From positions 3,071,190-3,135,189 of the forward strand of contig OZ038440.1 in NCBI GenBank assembly GCA_964036275.1: 64,000 nt of DNA, read 5' to 3'. This stretch comes from Litoditis marina. Taxonomy: Eukaryota > Nematoda > Chromadorea > Rhabditida > Rhabditidae. The translations under genes and the position numbers were made by a program. The notes under the pieces are model-generated. The model worked only from the letters and a program-made list of their open reading frames with translations, had not been told where the DNA came from and searched no databases. Below, piece after piece: positions 22,601 through 34,939 of the stretch; position 1 is the stretch's first letter; each line of letters opens with the position of its first letter.

Positions 22601-25600
22601 ATTGTTTTTCCAAAGTTTGTCAAGTTTGATTTTCTTTCTAAGAAGTGAAAAACTAAAAATAAGTAACCTCGATTTTACTTTCAGGCCATGAAGGAGTTGT
22701 TCGTGAAGGGTCACGTGCGTACCCCCTACTACCGTCTGCTGGCAGCCGGTGGCAGTATGGCCTGGGTCATGACAGAGGCCACCACCATCTCCCACACCAC
22801 AAAGGGACAGAAGGGACAGTATGTCGTCGGGGTTCACTTTGTCTTGGGGTGAGTTTGAGCAGTTATTAACAGCGGGCAGTCTCTTAATCGCTATCTCTAT
22901 CCCTCCTTTTCTTATGAAAATACCCGCTGTAGGGATCGAACCCGGTCATGTGGAGCGACTCCGTGAAATATGACTTGTGGTAAAAATTTGTCTGACTTTG
23001 GCGGGCATGATTTGTGTGAGACAAGTTGAGACAACTAATTCGTGCCCTGTAGTTCTGTTGTCTAAATCGAAGTATCAAAGTTACAGTCTAGTCCAGTCTT
23101 CTTACTATATTAGGTTATCACTGTTATTGCAAGTTGTTTGTCTCACACAATGTGATCGATCTTTGCGGTAATGCAGTCAACAAGTGTAGTGGATTTTTCG
23201 TAATTGTATCTTCTGATTGCAGTAGCCTTAAATCATTAATCACAATGCGATTGTAGGAAAAACATGTTTTTCAACTCATATAGAGTGACGTAGTGGTAAC
23301 GTAACAAGGAAGCAAAATTAAGATGTTTGTCGCTCTTGTTTTTCTGACAATACAAACAGTTGAATATATGGGGAAAGGGAACAAATAAAACCTAATAAAA
23401 AAGCTTTATAAGATTGATAAAAGTGAACTTTTTAGACGTAATCGTGATGCCGTTCTCTAATAATGAGCATCGGTGTAGTTTGTAGTATCCGTCTCGTTCT
23501 CTGCCACTTGTAACTTTCTCGTCACCTTTGTCTGACAGTTTATTTCTCTTTTGATTAGCTAAGTGTTGGATTTCGGAGGAACATTTTGATCTCCGGAACT
23601 GGAAATGGTATCCCAGCTTAGAGCTTAGATTGTTATCGCTCTCTCCTTAGATGGCGAATAGGAAACTAATCACGGCGAAGTTCTGAATGACACCGTCATC
23701 ATGTAATACAAGTTCATTCATCGTACCATCCGCTGTTTTTCATTCCGCAATGATTCAAGTCATCGGAATTAAGGGGTGTAGATTTTTCTCAATATGAGAT
23801 ACGAACTCTTGGCAATTTGTGAAAAAAAAACAAGTTGTAGAGTTCTGTGTTTTAGCCATAAACCACTTATACTAGTTCTGATATTACAGTATCCAACGCG
23901 AATCGGAATCATTGGTGGTGTGTACGGATGCGTCGCCAGCCGGACTTCCGGTTGATATTAAGAAGGAAGTGGAAGATGTCGGAGGTAAACTTTTTAGTTC
24001 AGTCACATGCACACGTGATATTAATTGTTCTAGTTTTACATGGACGCTAGTGCGTTTCCACCAATAACCGACGACTTACGTTTAAAGAGGTTTCAACATT
24101 TCGTTTTGCTAAATACAAGGTATACCGATTCAGCAATACTGTATCTGAAAAAGAGCAAGATGTCGACCAAATGACCTTTTCTTCCGAGAATTTGTTTCTA
24201 GTCTCTGATCGATATAGCACATCGTTAATAGCCTCGCATTAGTCCATCAGACTTGGCCATTATCATTAGGTATTCAGGTGGATTAGTATCACCTTTTTTT
24301 TCCCCTCCATTTGACGGTGTCAGTGAATAGTTGATTAATCTGCATCAGTGCTCAGTGCATACAAGTCCCCAGTTTTCTCGTGTGAGGGGCTGAGCGGGGA
24401 TTGCGCAATTTTTCTAATAAACTCGGTCAGGAGTTCGATAAACCAAAAGTGTATCGATGTTTCGACCATATCCCAGTCGTATTATTCGAAAAGAAACCAG
24501 TTTTCTGCTTGAAATAGTCCTGGAGTTTCCCTCAAGTTTGGCAGAAAAAAGCCTGTTTCCGGGAGAGGTTTTCTAATCTGGTGATTGTTTCAGAATACGT
24601 TGGTCGCCAGCCGGCTGTGATTGAGAACGACAACTACGTGCCGCTGTTCGCCGACGATTCGTTCAACAGAGCCGAGTCGCTGCGGTCGCCCGAAGCCGTG
24701 GCTGCCGGAGCTCGTGTACAGGGTTAGTTCACATATGTAGGAATATTTAGAAAAGGCGAAAAACTTTCTTTACCGTTGATTTCCGGTCCGGAAATGTCAT
24801 CTATCCGCCGGAAGCATACTGCAGTAAAATTGTTCGATTAGTCGGCAGTTTCGGAAAACAGACTACTTTTTGACCGAGAACGAGAAAACTCGTCTATTTT
24901 TCAGACAAAATCATTATTTTTACGGGTCTAAATCTAAAAACTCCTTTTTGTCGGATATTCGTACCTTACTGGTGTATGGTTTCGTTTCGGGTCCGGAAAC
25001 ACGTAAAACTACCCTCTTGTTTTGAAATTGACTGAATGTCACTTTTTTCCCCGATTCTGATGGAGGCATGGCCACTTTTTGGGGTAAGAACATTCAAGAT
25101 TTCTGGGAAGATTACAATTATTTCGTGTTTTTGAATACATGCTCACTTTTCTAGACCCGGTTTAGAACTGTTTCACGTATGTCCGGAAGTTGAATGTTCA
25201 CACGTCTGATACACTCCCGTTGGAAAATCACAATATAACCGTTCACTAGTTCTCGTTTCTGAATTTTGATCTTTTAGCATGTAATAACGAAAGGTTCGTT
25301 GTGTATGTAAGCAAATTGGTACTATCGGTTTGATTGGTAATTTAAAAACTATGCCAGCCGGGCAGTTGAGAACGATACCGTAATTTAGAAGAACGGGATG
25401 AGCTGGAAAGAGAGCTTCTTTTTGTCGAGACTTGCGCCTCTTTCACCACTTGGCCCGTGCTGGGCAAGCGGAGCGGTAGCAATTCATCGCCCGAGGCTAT
25501 TTCCCATTCTGCTCCCAAACGAGTAAAACGGGAAGAGGAACCATGTGACATGGTCGATTCTGATGACGACGAGGTGTTTTTGATGGCAACTTTCCTGGTG

Positions 25601-27340
25601 GTTGACAGTTTACTCTTACTGATAGTAGTGTTACCATAATAAAAATGAGAAAAAGCTGAAAATCGAAAGTTATCGGCGATTGACTAGTTGAGAGATTGGA
25701 ACTTTTTTGGCTGTTTTACCCCGAATACTTCTTTTGCAAGATCCACTGAGCACTAGACACGAATATATCCGGAATCGTTTCGTATTCGCATTGATTGGTC
25801 ATTTGTAAGTATTCTCAAGGGCGAAAGTTTGCGACGAATTGACTATTATGAATGAGGTTAATGTAGTTTCATAGGTGTGAGTAAACAGTCAACTATCGTT
25901 TTTGCTTCTTTCAACCCCTCGTTGTCTACAGTTCGTCCATGCTTCCTCTTCTCGAAAATATCTTCAAATCGCTGAACAATTACACTGAATGTTGTGATAT
26001 GTCCTTGTCTTTATCACGTTTTCTACCCCATGTTGGCTCGTAATGTTTACTCTTTTCAATTCTTTATATTCTTGTTTCAGGAGGTCGTAAGAATAGCTAC
26101 GACCAGGTTCTGCAATGGCTTTTTCGCGACCAGCCGGGCAGCCCAGCGGAAGCAGAGCAGGTTAGCAATAGCGACGAGTACGTTTGATTATTGCAAAGAA
26201 GGATGATTATGTGGACCAATCTCGTGTCAACGGTCCTTTAAACTGCAATTGAAAAATGTGTTGCAGTTTAAAGGACTGAACCGCTGCGATTGGACCACAT
26301 AATCGTCCTTCTTTAAGCATGCTCCACTAATCACCAAAGTTGTCTTTATTGTTAGGAAGTAGAAAAAACGCAAAACCTTTTCGATGAGCCATTAAGACAA
26401 TATTGGGAGAAATAGCCTATTTTAGACGGAAAATCATGGAGCCTTGTTCGTGTATGAGTCAAGTAACGACTAAATAATCGAAAAAGTTTGAAAATTTGTC
26501 TTCGCATTCATTTCACTTTTGTAGCAGAATGACAATTGCTCAACAGACATGGGGCGATCTTAGAGACACATCATCTCTGCTTCTCATCGATCGTTTTGCC
26601 TCTCTCTTTTGTAACTGGCTATTTTAGGATGTATTGCGTATTAGCACAAATCTTAAGTCTTTCTGTCAGCTACAAAAACCAAAGACGTTGTCAGGGAGAC
26701 GACATATTTTTGTATTCACACACTCTGGTGGAATTAGCTTGTTACAAAATTAGCTGGGAATTATTTGAGTTTTAAACTCAATGCATTCTCTGAGAAACGA
26801 AAAGCCGCCAAAATGTGATTGACGTGTAAATGATTCAAGATTCAAGGAAATAAGAGCACGTCAAATCGTTTCGAAATTTTTAGTTAGAATTCTATCATAG
26901 AATACTACTAGATGGGAATAGAGTAAAAGTAAAGTATTTGAATAATCTTTTCCCCCGTTTCAGCAATGTATGCAGCAAGGTGGAGTTGTCGACCCCACTC
27001 TGGCCTCGGCACAGCTCGTGGCTCCGAAATCTGGTGCCGCCGGCGACAACCGAGCAGCGACGACACGTTATACCCAGTTCCGTCCAGGAAGTAAGTAGTC
27101 AATCATGTAAAGTTGTCCCAAATCCCAGAAAAATTGGAAATACGTATGTTTTCGCCAAAATCCGACGGATTTATCTATTTTTATGCCAAATTGTGATTTT
27201 CAAAAACACAACAGATTCCGTTTTGTAGAATAGTTTCCTTCGTACCCTCTCGTGATTAGTATCCATCTTTATTCCATGTACATTGATGTACTTCGACTCT
27301 TGTCAGTCAGTACTCCTGTGCGAATGAACTTTATATAATT

Positions 27341-27373
<33 letters not shown>

Positions 27374-29717
27374 GATACTCTTGTTTGCAGGCGCGGCGCT
27401 ATCTTCTGGATCTTCAGAGGTCGACCGAATGTGGTGTTCGTCCGGAACTCCGCCCGCGGTCTCCCTCGGCGGGTACCGATCTATGGCATCTGGCCAAGCC
27501 ACCGATACTCTATCAGGCATTCCCACCACTGTCCCAGCCCGTTAGTTGATATTGCTTGTTTATTTAGGTTCAGTTCAGTGTATCACTATGATATACTGTT
27601 CTCTTATTTCTAACAGTGTCACATATGTCATGTGGAGGGTAGTGGATAAAACGGGGAATGTTAAAGGGTAAACAACTATGCAGAGCTCATCTTGACTTTA
27701 AGATATATTTAAAAGTTTTTTTAAATCAGTTAGTTCATAAAAAGTGTATAAGATTAGTAAAATACCTCAAACAACCCAATAAAGTAAAGACCCTGAAACT
27801 TTTATCTTCAATCTTTAACTCCTGTGTCATAGTATAATGATGCCTTATTTGCAGACTCTAACTCTGTGTCGCCGCTTGGGGGAATCCGGTCCCCCGGAAT
27901 GTTCGCCGCTGTGTCTGCTGCCCATTCTGCCGTCGGTGGTGCGGCCGCCGCCCTCACCGGTGCAACGGCTCAGCCACAACAGCAATATCAGTCTGAGCAG
28001 CAGTCAGCTGTAAACAACAACACCTCGATAGCCCCCGCATTCACACCTATCATTGGTTGGTACTTCAGTGCTTCTTTGGTTTAGAAATAGAAAATGTGTT
28101 TTATATGAAAAGTGCGATAGCGTTGAGTAGAAACAGATGGAGAGAAGAAACAAATTGACAACATTGTATTTTAGTGGTTCGGTCACAAAACCTCGTGTTT
28201 AATAACTGTTTGGTCATACTTAAGCGCTGTACATTTGCAAATTCGAGCTAGTTCTATAGATAGCAGGTTACTTCATGAACTTAAAACCCAAAATTTATAT
28301 ACTATCAGTTCATTTGTGATTGTTTGCAGAAGATCTCCAATGGGAGGAGCCGGATCTCTCTGGGCTCGCACCCTTCGTACCGGAGGATGACATGGTAAGG
28401 CTGCTGTGAATTGACGTTTGACGTTCACCTAAGACAATACAAGACTTTTGTAGTGAATGGCTCAACGCACACTTCAATATTTTAGAGGTACATAGCACTA
28501 AAACGAAATAATTGTTATTTTCTACTGTTTTTCCCTATGATTGAAGAAATAGGAAATAGCGTTAATATTTGCTTACATGGTTTGTGTGTAATCGTACGGA
28601 GTTAGGAATGTGAAGTTGGTTTCGTAACTCATCTCTCCGTTCCAGATTGAGTTGAATAATGACGACGGTCTGCCGAAGGATTTGCAGTTGTTGTTCAGTG
28701 ACCTGCCCGACTGGAGTCCCGCGCAGCCGCTGGTGTCTGGAGGACCACGCCCAATGGTAGGTTCACCCACCACTCAGAAACAGTTGCGCCAATCTTCTAC
28801 GATTAGCAAGCTACAAGAACAAGAGAGCATGAAGGTCAATGAGACTACAGACAGCCACAGACAGTTCGAATCTCTGACCTGCTGCATGTTGATAGAAGAG
28901 GTTCCTACTACGTTCAGCCGCGTGTATAATAGAATTTCAATTTTCAATGAATAGTCGACATGAGAGAATGGCTTTCAGGTGAACGTTTCGACGACTGACT
29001 GTAAGCCATCTGCGGCCACTCTGATGGATCCATTCGCGAAGAATGTCTACGACTGCTACAGACAGCCGGCCGCCCTGCAGCAGAACGGCAATGAACAACG
29101 CAATTGTAAGTTGGTATCAAACGGTCTCACTTTCAGCAGTTTTTAATAAAACCTGAGCTGAATACTTAAATGGAAAACAATTTCTTCATCGAGAAAAAGG
29201 CAAAAAAGATAGCTGGGTGGCGATGATTTGAAAAATACTCGGACCTTATGGCTCCACTGATGTGCCAGTTGCATGAACGTTTTAGTCGTTTCTCACATTC
29301 GATAAGGGTCAGGTCAGATCAGTAGTGAGCCGAGCTTACGGGTAATCACACTTGCTGATCCTATAGACCGATACTAATGTATACACCGATACTAATTCCT
29401 CGCGAAAAGTGACGCAGTTAACGTTAGGTGAAGTTTCAATCTGAAGTCGATAAATCTGTGTTTTACATAGTATTTTTGGTGAAATTATCACCTCATTCAA
29501 GAAGCTGTTGTACTTTGTGCATAACGGCAGACAACTTCGGAGTTTCTCATATCCCTAATAGTACTACAAAACAGTCTGAGGCGATCTTTTATTGATTATT
29601 CCCTTCTTTGCAGGCATGAACCAGTACGCCCAACAACAGGCGCAGCAGTACTGGCAGCCGTCCGTGCAGCCGGGCTGGAATGCCAAGCAGTACCAGTACC
29701 CAATCAATCGCGTCTAA
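16622..29717 (+). CDS. hif-1: Hypoxia-inducible factor alpha (bHLH-PAS), HIF-1 orthologue
   Basis: Seventeen exons close in frame: 16626-16812, 17458-17612, 19150-19265, 19711-19786, 21502-21621, 21914-22081, 22685-22848, 23890-23984, 24594-24722, 26081-26160, 26964-27090, 27391-27540, 27855-28055, 28330-28394, 28646-28756, 28979-29105 and 29614-29717. From the ATG at 16626 they give 724 residues, close to C. elegans HIF-1 as I recall it. Exon 1 is the bHLH ([20 protein letters not shown]). Exons 2-5 hold PAS-A ([13 protein letters not shown]), exons 6-7 PAS-B ([13 protein letters not shown] to [10 protein letters not shown]). Exon 10 has the nematode-like [17 protein letters not shown]. Exon 14 carries the prolyl-hydroxylation motif [13 protein letters not shown] (Pro604). 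By family, it pairs with ARNT/AHA-1 to activate hypoxia genes and is destroyed through EGL-9/VHL when oxygen is present. Exon 1 follows an acceptor (CATTCAG|AAAC), so either trans-splicing or an unseen 5' exon is possible. Confidence 0.95.
16818..16917. mobile_element. Palindromic family A MITE, copy 3 (right end eroded)
   Basis: Starts TTAAAGTAGG only five bases into HIF intron 1, whose donor GT is at 16813. The inner arms TCCTTTAAAC and CTTAAAGGACCG are clear. The right terminus is lost. Confidence 0.75.
16928..17097. mobile_element. Family B MITE, copy 3
   Basis: Starts CATACCCCAGTAAAGTTGTC and ends CTACTGGTGTATGG, about 170 bp, in HIF intron 1. Confidence 0.75.
17245..17340. mobile_element. 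Family B MITE, short internally deleted copy
   Basis: Starts TGGTCATACACCAGTAATTC and ends near GTTACTGGTGAGTGG. Only about 95 bp long, in HIF intron 1. Confidence 0.55.
17631..17712. mobile_element. Family A MITE remnant, copy 4
   Basis: Left end TTAGAGTAGGACGAG and central TCCTTTAAACTG/TTGCAGTTTAA survive; the right part is missing. It begins 18 bases after the donor of HIF exon 2. Confidence 0.65.
19925..20100 (-). mobile_element. tRNA-derived SINE-like element
   Basis: The minus strand holds an A-box-like GAGTGGTCAAGTGGTTAGCG and a perfect B-box GGGTTCGATCCC (20034-20045) about 30 bp apart, as in a tRNA. The flanks do not form an acceptor stem and the T stem is poor, so a functional tRNA is unlikely. 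A non-tRNA tail continues toward 19925. It lies in HIF intron 4. A related B-box fragment is at 22932. Confidence 0.6.
21640..21768. repeat. CT-rich polypyrimidine tract
   Basis: About 130 bp of CTCTCT/TCTATC sequence shortly after HIF exon 5; no coding signal. Confidence 0.85.
22884..22990 (-). mobile_element. SINE-like fragment with tRNA B-box
   Basis: Minus-strand GGGTTCGATCCC at 22932-22943, followed by CTACAGCGGGTATTTTCATA. Resembles the B-box half of the element at 19925-20100. HIF intron 7. Confidence 0.45.
24812..24979. mobile_element. Family B MITE, copy 5
   Basis: Starts GCATACTGCAGTAAAATTGT and ends CTTACTGGTGTATGG, with the shared internal order of ACTACTTTTTGACC and CAAAATCATT. 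HIF intron 9. Confidence 0.7.
25457..25579 (+). other. Exon-like ORF with a nuclear-localisation-type motif
   Basis: Inside HIF intron 9 lies an open frame of protein-like composition: [16 protein letters not shown], then PKRVKREEE and an acidic DSDDDE, followed by a possible GT donor at 25580. The basic stretch resembles a classical nuclear localisation signal. Its phase does not fit between exons 9 and 10 with the splice sites I can see. It could be an alternative exon, a decayed exon or chance. Confidence 0.3.
26191..26316. mobile_element. Palindromic family A MITE, copy 5
   Basis: Ends AAGAAGGATGATTATGTGGA and its complement CACATAATCGTCCTTCTTTAA, centre TCCTTTAAACTGCAAT. Full length, beginning 30 bases after the donor of HIF exon 10. 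Confidence 0.85.
27345..27373. repeat. TTA microsatellite
   Basis: About nine TTA/ATT units a few bases upstream of HIF exon 12. Confidence 0.9.
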
Positions 29718-30133
29718 GGCTCGGGTCATTTCTCTTTTCACGCGGCGTTTTACGTCGGTGTAAAACTACGCATGGAATGCGTATTGATTTAGTTGACCTT
29801 TAGACCGGCTTAAATTGATAATTATGTTGTCTTCCCTGAAAACCCGGGCGTAATTCGCTGACGTGAAAAGTGTGATCCCGGACCGCCCCTCTCTCGGTGA
29901 CCCCCACATGTATCCTCCTCCCATTTAACCTTTTTATCCTATTCCTACTAATCAGCTGTTTTTTTTCTCGTGTTGCAGAGCAGGCTTCATAGTTAATAGT
30001 TGTCTCATCTTGGATAGATAATGATAATTCGGTAATTCACCTGATAAGTTGGTACGGACTGCAGGCTCAGCGTACTCAACTAGCTACTTTTGTGGAATTT
30101 CTAATATGAATGAAGTCTGCTCATCATATAAGA

Positions 30134-30213
30134 GTGTTCATTAGGGTTGTTTGAGTTCCAGAAAGTTTTCGTTTTCGGTGCTTGAGATAATTTCTAACAA
30201 CCCTAGTGGTCAT
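30134..30213. mobile_element. 64-bp hAT-type MITE
   Basis: Termini TAGGGTTGTT and AACAACCCTA (30142-30205), flanked by GTGTTCAT and GTGGTCAT, which agree at seven of eight positions. The same termini bound the 525-bp element at 59794. It lies downstream of the HIF stop codon. Confidence 0.75.
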
Positions 30214-32228
30214 CCAGTAAACATAAATCAGACTTATTTGAATGATAGTCTGCCTGATTCTCTATGAGAGTTCCTCTAGAAAGCTGTTCGTTCATCAGTC
30301 AGTCCGATGCACAAGTTTGAGTTGTTCTTCATTTATTTTGAGCATTCTTCATTTATTTTGAGAACTTTTTCTTTGTAGATCTGGGAAGTTTGATAGTTAT
30401 CATCTGTGGCGTTTATTTTTCTTGTTTGTAGTTAGTATTATTATGAACGATTCTTAGAAAACGCGGTTTGTGTATTTTGAAGATTTTTATCGTGTATTCA
30501 AAGTATTTTTCGAACACAACTAAATTCCTCGGTTTTGTTGTAGTGTTGTTGTTCAGATTATTGTTCTAGCAGGTAGAAGTTCTGTACAAACTCGTCTCGA
30601 TTGTGATGTGATTTCTTTATCGTGTTTCGTGTTAGAGTCCTATCCTTTATTAAAGCACCGAAAGTTTTATTTTTTATTAGAGTTGTTACTCGTCTGATTA
30701 AGATAAATCGAATATACTCCTGGTTATGTTTGTATACAGATATTCAGTTCCGAAGCTTTGGTTACAAAGACTATATAGGGGGGACTAAAAATCGTTGTAG
30801 TTCGGTCTCGAAAGGCACCGTAACTAGACGAGGTCAAACTACAAACACAGGGCAAAATACACTGTATTGGTCTGCTCTGGAAACAACGAACCCTGGAAGT
30901 CAATGAAATTCAAAAGTCGCTGACGTCTGAAGTTTTCGGCGTCGCACTAGCGTTTTTCATGAAATTACCCGATTCGTCTTGCAGGTGTATCATTGAGCAT
31001 GATGTAAAAACAGTTTCCGAGTACCTTAATTGCGGGTTTGATTGGCAACCTTGGCGCCGAGTATTGTTATCCCCACCCGGTTGCCGCAACATGATAATTA
31101 CAACCAGCCGACGAATCGAATTCCCTCGAAACTGGTAGAGCAATGATGTTAGAGAGATCGTTGGAAATATTATAGTTTAAGTTATACGTAACTTAATATA
31201 ACTACATATTAAAACGCTCACATGAACGGAAATCAATTGTATACCTCTGCGTGCTTATGTTTTACTCTGGTACATACAGATCAATGTTTTCGAAATCTGA
31301 TATATTTGAGAGGTTTCACCTGTGTGCGTGTGACCAGTACACACGCGTGTTCACGTCTTTTCGTTCCAAATCCACTAGTCACCCTCTTCTTCTTCACCAT
31401 TCGTAGCGCGGCGAGGTTATTACGTTGCTGTGTGCCTTTCCCAGAGGTCGACGTATAATTAATTTGAATCTTTTCATTTGGCGCCCGCGCAAGAAGTCCA
31501 CCCAAAAAGGCATGAGAAGAGCACTCAGCGAGGTGATACGGGGCGATGTAATGGGATTCTATCCTCTTTCCCGCATTCACCTCCACTCTGACTATCTCCT
31601 CTCTCTTTCTCCCTCTCTCTCCATTTTCTCTCTTTCCTCGATCTCCTATGCTCTCTTCCATTCTCCTCCCTTTTTCGCTCGCTTCTCTTCTCTCTTTCCC
31701 ACCTCCGTTCGAATAAACATTCTATTCTATTCCATTCGCTTTTCATTTCTCCCTTCTTTTCTACTTTCACCGCCCTTTAATCTTTCCCCTCTCTATACTC
31801 CATTTCTCATATTTTCACGTAGTTTTGAACGTTTTTATTTCAATTCCTACATCCTCCCTATGCAAGTAATTTTTGGTTTGACCTATCTGTAATGGTCCTT
31901 ATAATTGAAAATTGGCCCCACCCGAAAAGGTGATTACCGTAATAATACGTCTTTGGCACCCGGGTGTTATTAGCGACAAACGGCTTCCACACCTGCACCC
32001 GTCGAGTGTTCTTCGAGTTGTCTCATGAGAAAGAAAGCGTAATAACAGAGAAAAGAAAAATGTCTACCTTCTCTCTCCCCCTCTCTCTTCCACTCTCTCT
32101 TTGGGGGTTGTAGTAAACATGTATAGTCAGTTTCGTGTGGTCATAGATGTATAAATAGAAGGCTTCCAGTTTATTTACGAGCTTACAATTAGAGAGAGCT
32201 TCCAGAAAAAATATCTTCCTGAACAGAA

Positions 32229-32275
32229 CGTATACAATACAATACAATACAATACAATATAGTACAATACAATAA
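32229..32275. repeat. AATAC pentanucleotide microsatellite
   Basis: Eight to nine ATACA/AATAC units with one interruption. Confidence 0.9.
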
Positions 32276-32402
32276 TTTATTACGGAATCAGAACCAGTAC
32301 GATTCGCCGTAACATGTTTTAATTAATATAACAAAATTTTTCTTTTCTTTCTAGATTACTGTTAACTTAATTATAACTTTTTAAACATATTAGTCCATTA
32401 AC

Positions 32403-32609
32403 TTATACTCTATTAACACAATAACATTTACATTTTGTTTTTCTAATGTTATCTCTCCAAGCCGTTCGCTCGTCCCTGGCAGTTCTCATCCAATTTGTTC
32501 CAACAGCTTCTTCCAATTCATCCCTCCATGTTTCGGTCTTCCTGTTGGTCTCGGTGCATCTATGGGACACCATTCCAACATGACTTTTGGGGTCACGGTC
32601 CATTCTCAA
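32403..32609 (-). pseudogene. Non-LTR retrotransposon tail fragment
   Basis: The minus-strand reading contains TWRDELEEAVGTNWMRTARD and ERTAWRD. This matches the conserved RW..DL...G..W...A.DR..W tail that follows the reverse transcriptase in RTE-like LINEs. No reverse-transcriptase core is nearby, so this is a truncated copy. Confidence 0.6.
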
Positions 32610-33189
32610 GAAATGTCTTACTCATGACCATTTCATCTATATAGCACTTTCACGTATGAACTTAACAGAACTTATACTGATGTTTAATGTAGGGAGTGAC
32701 CATGGACTAGCAGTGTGGGTGGTTTGTCCAATATTGTACGATTTGTTTGAACAGACGTGTTACAATTAGGTGAATACACTGTGTAAATACAGTGTTCCAT
32801 GACTGTATTGATAGGCAAATAATTGATCCGATTGTTATGAGGTCAGGGTTCTTTCACTTTGAAAATGTAACTCGTACAACTGAAGAACTAATTTTTATCA
32901 TTTTTGTATCAGTTTCTATCACCGTACTTCTTCTCTAAATGAATTTAAAGTAGGAAATTAACCAGTTCAAGAGCAATTTTTCCCGCATAGCACGTCCGGT
33001 AAATTTCTTTTCATCTTTGGGTTTCACATAAACAAATGAATCAGTTTATTATGTATTGTAACAAACAATTGTAACAATTCTAGCTAAACCCTGTCGGCCA
33101 ATTTGTCATATTATTGGTCATACGGTGCTCGTTTCGGTATTATCCACCCCTCCATAACCGTCATGGACTAGTTCACCATAACCAGTCAC

Positions 33190-33525
33190 GCCCGCACAAC
33201 TTTTACCCAGCTATTTCAAAACGAATCTGAACCTATAATATATTTCTACTAACTATATCCATAAGCAAACTCACGATAATTAAACATATTTCCTTGTTTT
33301 GATTGTTGTGTGCAATGATCTACGTAATTGTGACGCTGGCACCACTTTTACCCAGTTATTTCGAAACGAATCTGAACCTATATATCATTTCTACTAACTA
33401 TATTTATAAGTAATTATGCTCACCATAATTTAATACTTTCCCTTGTTTTGGTTGAACTGTGCTTTGAGCGAAGTAATTGTGACGCCGGCACAACTTTTAC
33501 GAAGCTAATCGAAACTGAATCTTTT
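33190..33525. repeat. Tandem repeat, about 147-bp unit, 2.3 copies
   Basis: CAACTTTTACCCAGCTATTT...CGAATCTGAACCTATA...TTTCTACTAACTATAT...GTAATTGTGACGC occurs at about 33190 and 33340, with a partial third copy from 33483. Non-coding. Confidence 0.8.
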
Positions 33526-33819
33526 TAGATAAGTGGTTTATACTGCATTTCATACATTATAGCTAAACAAGTACTCGTCTGCTGGTTCTATTGGCGAGCT
33601 GAAAGCTCACAATCTGCTACTCTATGAAAAAGTGTTGATTTTTAAATGACATTGCTTCATATTATTATATCTTTTTACGGACATCTGCAATTGTGATTGG
33701 ACCGGTATGGGCACGGTGCTTATCGAGCAGGTCCATAGTCGTTGCCAACTGAATGGCGGGAGGGTACTGTATATCTCATTTTTCGCTGTGTACGGACATA
33801 AGCCTTTGATTCGAAAGCT

Positions 33820-33900
33820 TCTCGTTTGTAGCGTAGCGCGGTGAATAGATTGAAACTACAAACATTTTGCTCGCGGGTTCGATTCCAGCTGGGAACAAAC
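33820..33900 (+). mobile_element. tRNA-derived SINE-like element
   Basis: A-box-like TAGCGTAGCGCGGTGA near 33828 and B-box GGGTTCGATTCC at 33875-33886 on the plus strand, without a good acceptor stem. The tail from about 33935 (CGGTGTATGTTTCACTTTCC, then GTGCTTTTCGGTC) is shared with 40556 and 42980, suggesting a common element. Confidence 0.5.
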
Positions 33901-34010
33901 GTGTATAAATGTAGCACCCCTATATACGGTGTATGTTTCACTTTCCCGCTGTGCTAGTAGTTTTATCCCGGTGCTTTTCGGTCATAACTCATAACCTAGG
34001 ATCGATGTGG

Positions 34011-34205
34011 AGCTCTGAATTTAAAACCGAGTTGTTTACCAAGGTTCGCCGAGATCCCGAGTTGTGAATCAAGGATTAGACTTTTTATCGAGAACTTGGT
34101 GCACAACTGTGCACAAATCTTTGATTTCACAACTTGATATCAACTAGTGACCAATTTGGTGAGGCGAACCTTGATAAACAACTCGGGTTTTGACTTCAGA
34201 GAGAT
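34011..34205. mobile_element. Foldback element with about 37-bp arms
   Basis: Left arm CTGAATTTAAAACCGAGTTG...CAAGGTTCGCC and the near-exact complement on the right (GGCGAACCTTGATAAACAAC, then CGGGTTTTGACTTCAG) enclose about 110 bp of non-coding sequence. The target duplication is unclear. Confidence 0.75.
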
Positions 34206-34939
34206 CAAACTACAAACTATATATGTAGCATCTATAGCTCCCCAGAAAATGTTCCCGACCCGCTGGCGCCTCCTATTCTTACCTCATTACTCGCCCTCTA
34301 TTAGGACCGCATTGGCTCATTCTTCCGGTGTTCGGCCACAAGAATAGGGCACTAACTGGGCGAGACGCCGACGCCATGATTTGATCTATCCACTTTACTC
34401 TCTCTATCTATCTTACTTTCTCTCTTCCCTTCTCTGTATGTCTCACCTCCTCTCTCTTTCTCACTCTCTCTCTTTGTCTCCCTTTTCCCTTCTCTCTCAT
34501 TGTCTCATTCTCTGTTGCTCACTTTCTCTAACTATATTTTCTCTCGCTGTCGTTTTTCTTGTCAATTTATTACATAAGTTATACATCACGATGAACTTGT
34601 TTTGGTTTTCCGTCTGCTCTTCTAAGATACTCTGTCTCAATTCCGTTGTTTAGTCCAGGTGCATGGTTCGTTGAGCGAAAGCTGAACTTCCCTGAGAATC
34701 TCTTTTGAACCTTCTCCTCCGCCTATCTCTCCCTCTTTCTCTCTCTCCCTTCTTCCCTCTCTCTCTCCCCCCCCCCTCTCTCTCTCTCTCTGTCCCTCTG
34801 CGCTTCCTTCCGGTATTCCCCGCCTTGAATGGGGTTCTAATCTGAGACCATTATTCGCGCTGGAACACAAACAATTGGCCCGATGTGGACTGTCACCTTG
34901 GAATGAGCAACGATAGGTAACATATGGGTCAGAATAGGA

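Noticed and set aside
31281..31892. ORFs of 126 and 155 codons on opposite strands
   Set aside because: Produced by a CT-rich tract; low-complexity S/L/P and R/E products.
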